DNA from: Anisus vortex
Lineage: Eukaryota; Mollusca; Gastropoda; Planorbidae
DNA: 64,000 nucleotides
Assembly: GCA_949126835.1 (NCBI GenBank)
Contig: OX421507.1
Coordinates: 13,148,852-13,212,851 of the forward strand
Direction of reading: 5' to 3'
Positions within the stretch are counted from its first letter, which is position 1, and the number at the start of each line of letters is the position of its first letter. The notes beneath the pieces were generated by a model. That model had not been told where the DNA came from. It was given only the letters and a program-made list of their open reading frames with translations, and made no database searches. Position numbers and translations under genes: made by a program. Below are positions 56,499 through 64,000 of the stretch, in pieces.

Positions 56499-59400
56499 TT
56501 ACCAAGGACGCCACAATGAATCGTCTGCTGTACAGTGTGCAGAAACTTTGCAAATTACTTCCCCTGATGCCATAAAATCATTTTCTTTACTTGGGACTTG
56601 TGTGCAAGTCATCTGCTCCAGTTGTCTGCTCTTTTTATTAGCAGAGGGCATCCATTCCCCCTCTGACCCAAGTCCGTCCAGTATCCTCCTTTTCAGAGTC
56701 AAAAGGGACAATGGGGTGTCCTTTTGGCGGATCGGGGCGCTCTGTTGTGGCGCGGGTGCGTTCACTGCTGACTGTTCATTTGGTTGTTTTTTTGCGTGCG
56801 CCTCCGCGTGAGGGGCGGGTACACGTGAAACGCAGACGTTAGATGATTGATGGTTCCCACTACTACACTGCTGTAGACTGGTGACCTCTGAACGGTACTG
56901 CTGTTGTCTCCTAACATCGGGTTGATCACATGACTGAACTTCATAGAAACGTTCACTGCACTGACTCGGGTATTCCACGAAGACGTTTTCGGGAGTCTGT
57001 TCTGATGAAAATTGTTCCTGCTCTCGCCTGTAGCAGTGTTGCGCTTGCATCTCGCTAATCTTGGATGGCGGCTGTTCGCTACCGAAGTTGTCTTGACAAT
57101 GACTTCCGGTGCGATAAGGCTGAGAGATATGGGTGGAAAAAGGTTCCTCGCGTGTCAGCATAGGGGGAGAAGGGGTGGCGGGAACTGCACTGGCTACTCG
57201 TGAATCGCTAGCGTAATCGGAATTTGTGGATGTATAGGGGACTTGAGCGGGCTCGTGTGCGTACTCTGAGAATCGGACACTGTTACTGTTCTGTGTGAAA
57301 CGGGAGCTTTCTTCCGTTTCCATTTTATAAACTGGCGATGGAGTTCTCTGTGAATAACCGTATAGGATCGTAGGGGGTGAGTCTTCTACGGATGGTGCGG
57401 AGTTGTTTGATGGGGAGACGGAGGCGTTGGTTTCATTTGGGTGGCAGGGGTGGTAAGACATGCCTGGTGGAAAGAACTGTGGCGATGGGGTGGGTGGAAT
57501 GCGCGGGGAATCAGGGATGTGGATGTGAAGGGGGCGCTCGTAGTCTGAGCAGTAAGCTTCGCCCTCAGACTTGACGGCATGGATGGCGTGTTGATGGTCA
57601 ATGTTACTTGATATGTACACTTCGTGACTGTAGGCTGCAGGCGGGCATGCTTGGTAGCTGTAGGCCATGGCATGCGTGTAATGGGCTGGCTCGCTGCTGT
57701 TATGTCGCTCTCTGTCACCGGCGGCGGCGTACCCCCTGGTGGGCAGTCTGGCTTCTTCGTCGAAATGCCTGGAGTGGGGAGGAGACGTGCTCTGCGACCT
57801 GGACAGTCTCGGCATAGGATGGAGAACATGGTTCATGCCAGACTCATGTCGGGCCCTCAGTTCGTTGAACAACTCCTCGCCGCCTCGGATATCAGACTTT
57901 GGCGAGATGCTCTTTGGCGAGACCGGCGCGGCTTGGGCAGTCTGTCTGATACCGCTGACTGAGATTTTAGCCGTGGATGATGATAATGGTGACACCCGCT
58001 GGGGCCTCTTCAACGCTTCCGCAGCTGCTTTATTCGCAATGTCAATTTCATTCGTTAAAACGCCTTCTTTGGCATCGGTTTGCTTCATGTAGATATCACA
58101 AGAGGCTGGCGTTAAGTTCATTGGTGATGTGAAGGTGTTGCCATGAGGGAGCTGTGAGATTGGGTTATAGTTCTGACGGCTGGCCAGGGGCTGGGCCTGG
58201 TGATGTGTTGGAGCTTGGTGATGTGTTGAAGCTTGGTGGTGTGTTGGAGCTTGATGATGTGTTGGCGCCAGGGGCACGGAGCCTCTCAGCCGTTCCACTA
58301 GGTGGTTCTCCAGGTTGGCCTTCACCTCGGGGCTGACGCAGTTCACGGCCTCGATGTATCTGATGACCTCCGATGCGCACTCGGTGTAGCCGGCACTGAA
58401 CTTGGTCACCACTTCCGGCTCTGTGGCCACCTGCTGATGCTGCATGTGCTGCAGGTATTTGACGGTCATCTCCAGAATATCCGCCTTTTCAAGTCTGGAC
58501 ACTTGAGCGCCCTGGTTAAGAAACAAGAATCACAAATTAAGAATAGGTCTTTAAACAATTTTTATAAAACAAATTTAGATTAAATAAAGATTAAAATTAT
58601 AAAGATAATACAAAAGATAATACAAGAGTTAGAAAAGAATTTGACTAAAAAAAAATGTCAAAGATTTCTGTTTTTGTTGACCATTTCATTTTTTCTTCAA
58701 TTCAACTAATTACTAAAGCATGACTTATTACAAATATAAAAAAAGTAATAAACTCAAGTCTACAGGTGTTAAATAATAGAAGGTATGACAAAGATAGGTG
58801 GCCCTAGCAATAAAATAACTTTTCTGCTTCTTACCTCTGTCTGCATAGCGCCTAGGATCAAAGACTTCAGCTGGCCCAGGCATCCGTTTATTCTGGCCCT
58901 GCGCTTTTTTTCTACCAATGGCTTGTTGGCCTGTTGATTTCAAAATCAAATCAATCATAAATAATAGGCCTAAGGTCTGATAAAAAATTTAACTAACAAC
59001 CAAAAGTAAACAAAAGTGTCTTAAACATAACTATACTATATAAAAGGGAAATATAATGCCGTGTACATCGCTTGAAGTTATCATGTATACAATAATTTAC
59101 GCCCTGTTTAATAATAGTCTATGTAATGTAGGCCTATACAATTTTCAACAAGATATCACAAATTCAATAGGCCTAATTCGACATGATCATTTTTAGCGAA
59201 GGCAAATAGATCTATGTGTTTATATCATACTGAGTGTGATAATATAATATTATATTTGGCTAGTTTAATAAAATACGACTTTAACGATCTGTAGGCTATA
59301 TTATAATAATATATCGACATTATTTGTTGTTAGTAGCTTACAGCTATAGCTAGATCTATAGGTAAATAAATAGTTTCGCTTTAAAAAACAATGGGTCTAT

Positions 59401-59758
59401 TAGCTAGGTAGCCTTCTTTACAAATAATTATTAAATAAAAAAACAAAAAATATAATCTAGATCTAGATGTGTCTTTAAAAAAATGATATAAACAAACCAC
59501 AACAATAACAAAAATAATCAAAAAAGAAAACAACAATACAACATAAAGACAAAGGTTAAAAAAAAAAAGTAATTGTTTATATAGCTATATAACTTCATGA
59601 TAATCACATTTTTTTTGGCAAGGATAAAACTATCAACACACAGCATAGAACATAATTACAAATAAATGTCTTAATATTAAAAAACAAAAAAAGAAACTTA
59701 CCCTACGATTGTATGATGGACTTTTCCTAGGCGATGCAATAACTACGGGGCTGCCCAT
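56499..59758 (-). CDS. HES-family bHLH-Orange repressor (hairy/deadpan/HES1-like), 3 exons
   Basis: A Notch-pathway transcriptional repressor by family; it acts in the nucleus as a bHLH dimer with Groucho/TLE. Exons: 59758-59702, 58930-58835 and 58511-56499, all GT/AG and all phase 0, giving 721 residues. Residues 20-76 form the bHLH: ANKPLVEKKRRARIN has the HES-type Pro in the basic region, followed by GCLGQLKSLIL and LEKADILEMTVKYLQHM. The Orange domain follows at about 89-130 (FSAGYTECASEVIRYIEAVN). The last four residues are WRPW, the Groucho-binding tetrapeptide. A Pro-Thr-His-His-Gln repeat (four copies) follows the Orange domain, and the long middle is Ser/Pro/His/Gln-rich. At 721 residues it is about twice the length usual for HES proteins. 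The first exon (MGSPVVIASPRKSPSYNRR) is upstream of the basic region and its ATG is the only one available there. Confidence 0.94.
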
Positions 59759-60144
59759 GTTGCTACAATCTCAAATAAATGTCGCTGTTTATCCGCACTG
59801 TTTATCTTCTGAGACTTGTGGCGAGGGGAGAAAACGTTATTCTCAGCAGAAGTGACTCGTGCCCTGTCACGCTTTTTTTTTCTTTTTCTCCCTTCTAACT
59901 CTCCAGCAGACGTTTACTTGCCGGAGTCCAGTCAGTAACTGAATTACCCTGGGCTTGCCACCCCAACAATATAACTTCTGGAGGTGCAGTTTAATCTTGA
60001 CCCCCTCTCCCTCCCCCCTTTTCCACTCTCCCACCCACTCCAGGTAGCCCGGCACACCCCTCCCCCCCCCCCTTTCCATTTTTCTCTCTCTCTCCATAGA
60101 CCACAACAATCCCTCTCTCTAAAAACCCACACGTCTGCTCGGTA

Positions 60145-60176
60145 TGTGTGAAGTTATCTTTGAAACCTTTCCCACG
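60145..60176 (-). promoter_or_regulatory. Su(H)/RBPJ paired site (SPS) of the HES promoter
   Basis: TGTGTGAA (60145-60152) and TTCCCACG (60169-60176) are two matches to the Su(H) consensus YGTGDGAA in head-to-head orientation, separated by exactly 16 bp. In gene orientation the order is CGTGGGAA, spacer, TTCACACA, about 390 bp before the ATG. Head-to-head paired sites with 15-17 bp spacing are the Notch-complex dimer sites of HES/E(spl) promoters (established), and human HES1 has, from memory, the same GTGGGAA/TTCACAC pair. Confidence 0.82.
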
Positions 60177-60196
60177 GTCCGGCCAGACGCCGCCAG

Positions 60197-60349
60197 CCAA
60201 TCAGAGCAGGGCCTCTCTTCACTATCGGCATGCGAGCCGCGCGCTGCGATTGGTCCGCGCGACAGATGGTTCTTTTGCAATGCGAGCCGCGTAATGGAAT
60301 GCTAATCAAGATTTCAGGGGGACACTAGCGGTGTAAATATGCGCACGTG
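60197..60349 (-). promoter_or_regulatory. Upstream HES promoter motifs (CCAAT, N-box, E-box, octamer-like)
   Basis: CCAAT boxes in both orientations at 60197-60201 and 60249-60253. A 12-mer ATGCGAGCCGCG is duplicated 50 bp apart (60230 and 60280). ATGCTAAT, an octamer-like POU site, is at 60299-60306. An N-box CACTAG is at 60323-60328 and an E-box CACGTG at 60344-60349; both are classes that HES proteins bind. The local GC content is well above the surroundings. Individual sites are short and could be chance. Confidence 0.45.
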
Positions 60350-61089
60350 TCTTTTAAAAAAAAGAAAAAGGGGGGTCACCTCCCCCTTCCTCCACTACCC
60401 CTTACACCTCCTTTCTCCCAACCTATTAAAAGAAATTTCAATAAAAGAGATAGCCTCTCATTTAAACAGATTTTGAAACATATAGAAAGAGTTTTCTCTT
60501 CGCGTTTCTTTGCCTGTCCTCCTATACAAATGGACTACGCAGGTATGTGTCATGGAAAGAAAATTAATAGAAGACACCAGTGACCCGAGGCCGGTGAGAG
60601 AGGTTTCGGTAGGGGGAGGGGGTGGGGAGGAAACCACCAAATCGACGTGTGAGTTTCTGATATTATATTGCGGTTGATCGAGAGGGGGGACGAGGGGGGA
60701 AAAAGGGTCGCTCGATACGAGTTTGTTGTCGCAGTGATGAACAAAAGAAAGTCAATATTGTAAACCGGATTCGTACATTTTGACCTTTAGCGGTTACTTG
60801 TTACGAGACAGTATTATAGGCCTTGTGAACCGTATTTATTATTTCACGGAGTCGTCAAAGAAGGACATGGGGGTTGGGGGTGGGTTGATGTGAAGGAATG
60901 GGGTCTTAAGTCTTCAACAGGCATCTCCTGAGAATCTCCTCCACTATAATACTGGATTACACATCAACGCGATGTAATGCAACCTTGAAATAAATGCCGG
61001 AAATCGGAGGAGGGGTGGACTCAAATTTAAGTGCAGCGTGGTGGGCGTAGGGGGTGGCTGAGTTAGGTTTCCACGGGGCCGTCAATCAG
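60350..61089. other. No supported feature
   Basis: Mixed-composition sequence with G- and C-rich runs. No frame shows a recognisable protein. Confidence 0.5.
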
Positions 61090-61091
61090 TA

Positions 61092-62808
61092 GGGGAGAGC
61101 GGGGAGAAGTGGGACGCCGCCAAATTTCAGAAAAGGAGTGTCGCCTAATTGGCATTATCTAATGTAAACAAACACATTTCTCATGATCTTTTTAGCAGAC
61201 TACCTTTTTGTTTCTTTACGTGTGCTAGAAACCCCATTTTTGAAAAGTACCCCCAAAAAGTATTTTTTGATCACAGCTTGTAACTCATGTAAGTATAGAT
61301 CTTTGACTTTTTAGCAAACTTTGTATATTGCATAAAGCAATAGACTTATCAATTAATATTCTAGTACTTAAACGAGTTTTTTAACTTTAATTGTTTGACT
61401 GTAATTTTAGTTTTATTTAGGGAACCCTACTTAGGGGTGAAGTGGGACAGAAAAAATATCAATGTCCCACTTCTCCCCATCACTTCTGCATTCTCTTTAC
61501 CTTAATCATTTTAAAGCTAAAAGGACTTCAAATCTAAAATGACATGCTTACGAATGTATTTAAATGATTAAATACAATATTATTCTTACGTTATGAATCA
61601 GAAAAAAATCTAGAAATAACTCTTACGTTATTAATTTTTTTTTAAATATTTTTTTTTAACAAATTCAATTTCCTTTATATTTTAGCTCATGTTTAGATAT
61701 TGCAAAGTACAAAGTGGGAAAATATCTCAGGGAATGAGAAAATTCAGCTGGCAAATCAAAATCTGCACTTCATATAATTTGAAAAAAAGAAAGATCTAGA
61801 TCAATATCAAGATACAAAGCTTTACCCAAATTATTTACAACCTATTAATACTCTCTGTTGCACGACACAACTTACTATGCCCTTACCTAAAGCCCTGCTC
61901 CCAGATGTTCTATTGTCTTAAAACAATTGAAGAAAGCTTTAGCCTTTGAAATGGCTCAAGGTAACTAAATAAATTGCCCCTTGACTTGGGTAGAACGAAA
62001 GATGGCTGGTCGAAATTGGTTGACAAGTTTTTTTTTTAAAGAAATATGGAACTACCTGTGAGGAAGTCAGAGGGAATTTCAGTTGCCAGAGCGTCTACAT
62101 TTAATCATTATAACATTAATATTATTTCAACATGTAAAAAGAAGCTATTGCCCAAACCAAATAGAAAAATGTGGATCTACATTGTCTTACAGATAGAAAT
62201 GAGCCTCAAGATATTCAAGGATTAGCAACGACATAAAAGCAGTTCCGTTTCAACCAATTGTTAGAGGAACAACATGTAGAACAAAAGCTGAAACCCTTTT
62301 TCAAATTCAAATTGACTTTGCCACTTTGAATGCGAAATATCTTCATGTAAAAGAGTTTCTAAAATGTGTATACCAACTAAGAAAGTTTAAGTCATTATTG
62401 ATACTAAGTAGGCCCTATGTAATTTTGAATGTAAGAATGCAATATATAATTTTGTATCGTTGAATAAACATAATTAAAATATAATAAGTTTGCTTGGATC
62501 GATTTTTGACTTGTTGAAGAGTTATTTTTATATTGTCCCACTTCTCCCCAAAATGTCCCACTTCTCCCACTCTCTTGTCCCACTTCACCCACACTTGTCC
62601 CACTTCACCCCCAATAGCATGGTTTCTCTAAACTCAAAGAAGTAATACTTTATTATACTTAGATATTAAAACAAAGTAAGTGAATCAATGCCCTAATGGA
62701 TGCTTTATTTGTTAAGACTTGTTTGATTCAATACATACAATATATAAAAAAGATATTGAAATTCACGTAGTAGGGATTTTTAATGCCCCACTTCTCCCCG
62801 CTCTCCCC
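61092..62808. mobile_element. 1.7-kb DNA element with GGGGAGAGCGGGG termini
   Basis: Inverted termini of 23 bp match at 22 positions (left begins GGGGAGAGCGGGGAGAAGTG; right is its complement), flanked by TA on both sides (61090-61091, 62809-62810). Further copies of the subterminal word GTCCCACTTCTCCCC or its inverse lie at about 61436-61490 and 62535-62612. There is no transposase frame, so it is non-autonomous. A TA duplication is compatible with Tc1/mariner-like mobilisation, but the family is not identified. Confidence 0.85.
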
Positions 62809-62810
62809 TA

Positions 62811-64000
62811 TAAAGGCTTATGGTAAGGACATTCTTATACCCCACTATTGCCACTATACTGTAACCAGAAGCGAAAATACTTGTTTGGGCAAATACTCCG
62901 GTTTGTGGACTGGAAAACCGCTCCCTCCTCCCCCGGGTGAGTGAAGGGGGGGGGGGGAGGGAGGGGAAGGGTAGAATAAGGCCATTGTAGACCGTTGTCC
63001 GGTACTTACGCCCATAAGATTAGTATGGACGGAGGGAACGATGAAAGCCCTTTCATACCTGGGGGTGGGGGGTGGGGGTGGAGGGCATTCTTTCTTTCTC
63101 CACCCCCGCCCCGCCCCCCGCGCTCCTACTAGCGTCATGCATTTTCATACACATACAAGTGCGTACGCGTATACAGACGAACACATACGAACACACACAT
63201 ACATTCATACTCACGACACACAGACACACCATATACTCGTACATTGACAATTACACTGTTGAAATGTATAGTGATTGTAAGTTGTCGCTATCATTAACAC
63301 GACAGAAAGAATAGAAAAATGTGTAAGGGAGGGTAGTACGCAGTAAATGGAGGTAGGTAAGAATATGGGTGGAGGAGAGGGGCGTTTGCTTGTTTTTAAT
63401 ACCTATTTTGTACACTTTCTTTAATAGGGGGAAAAAACGCAACAAAAGAAGAAACGAATCTGTCTATCTATCTGTCTATTTATATATCTGTCTATCTATC
63501 CATCTATTTATATATCTGTCTATCTATCCATCTATTTATATATCTGTCTATCTATCTGTCTATTTATATATCTGTCTATCTATCCGTCCATCTATCTATC
63601 TAAGTCTATCTGTCTGTCTGTCTGTTAGTATGATAATATAAAATATAGAGACATCGAAAAAGAAACGCTTAAAACTGTAGAAAAAAGAAATACTTTTTTG
63701 TAGACAAACTATACACACTCATCCTTGGGTGGCTGGAAAGACAAGGGAATTTATCCGTATTGTTTACATTGATAATTTCCACTGTTGAGACCGTTCAAAA
63801 TAGTTCAATGAACAAGACATCCGTTCAACGATATTGTGCAATGAGAGAGTAAAACTTACAAACGCCGTTGTTTTTTTTTGTTGTTGTTGTAAGTTTGTTA
63901 TTGTGCTAGAACGAGCAAAATCGGAGATAATTTAATCACCTTGATAAAAAATGAAGCTGCTACCCTCCGGGTCAGGTCTGTACCTGGATGTGACAATAAT
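62811..64000. other. Right-edge sequence without a gene
   Basis: C/G-runs at 62945-63120, an ACACAT-type patch at 63140-63230 and a TCTA/TCTG microsatellite at 63455-63625. No coding region is supported. Confidence 0.5.
63455..63625. repeat. (TCTA/TCTG)n microsatellite with 28-bp higher order
   Basis: TCTATCTATC and TCTGTCTATC runs alternate regularly with TATTTATATA, giving a higher-order unit of about 28 bp. The frames through it are artefacts. Confidence 0.93.

Noticed and set aside
57386..57829. 147-codon frame overlapping the HES coding exon
   Set aside because: It is a shadow of the HES exon in another minus frame with low-complexity Pro/Thr content.
63369..63641. Tyr/Leu/Ser-rich frame near the right edge
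   Set aside because: It is a translation of the TCTA/TCTG microsatellite.

Overview
The window looks like nuclear DNA of a heterobranch (pulmonate-type) gastropod mollusc. It is AT-rich and intron-bearing, holds tRNA-derived SINEs, LINE 3' ends and many small inverted-repeat transposons, and carries two intronless rhodopsin-like receptors of the kind expanded as chemoreceptors in sea hares and freshwater snails. The species assignment is inference; no marker gene fixes it.

Layout. (1) Positions 3-10799 (+) are the 3' part of a giant open reading frame, about 3,600 codons and open to the left edge. It encodes a Ser/Thr/Asp-rich, probably disordered protein dominated by degenerate 15-residue repeats with an RRxS-type core. 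I do not recognise its family. (2) Positions 18087-31125 (-) hold a complete 12-exon gene for an LPCAT3/MBOAT5-type lysophospholipid acyltransferase. I reconstructed it exon by exon with consistent splice phases to a 466-residue product, and it converges on the giant gene. Its introns hold a perfect 60-bp minisatellite, a 39-bp repeat that multiplies the exon 10 splice donor, a P-element-like MITE with a THAP fragment, a hAT MITE with intact target duplications and several SINEs. (3) Positions 36862-37899 and 46580-47581 (-) are two related single-exon GPCRs about 9 kb apart, both unusually GC-rich for their surroundings. Between them lie a nested pair of hAT elements and LINE debris. (4) Positions 56499-59758 (-) are a three-exon hairy/Enhancer-of-split (HES) bHLH-Orange repressor of 721 residues ending in WRPW. 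About 390 bp upstream is a head-to-head Su(H)/RBPJ paired site with a 16-bp spacer, the arrangement known from vertebrate HES1. This suggests a direct Notch target.

The rest is repeat-derived or featureless AT-rich DNA. The LPCAT3, HES and GPCR genes are functionally unrelated neighbours. The least ordinary items are the giant repeat protein, the iterated splice donor and the conserved Notch-response module.
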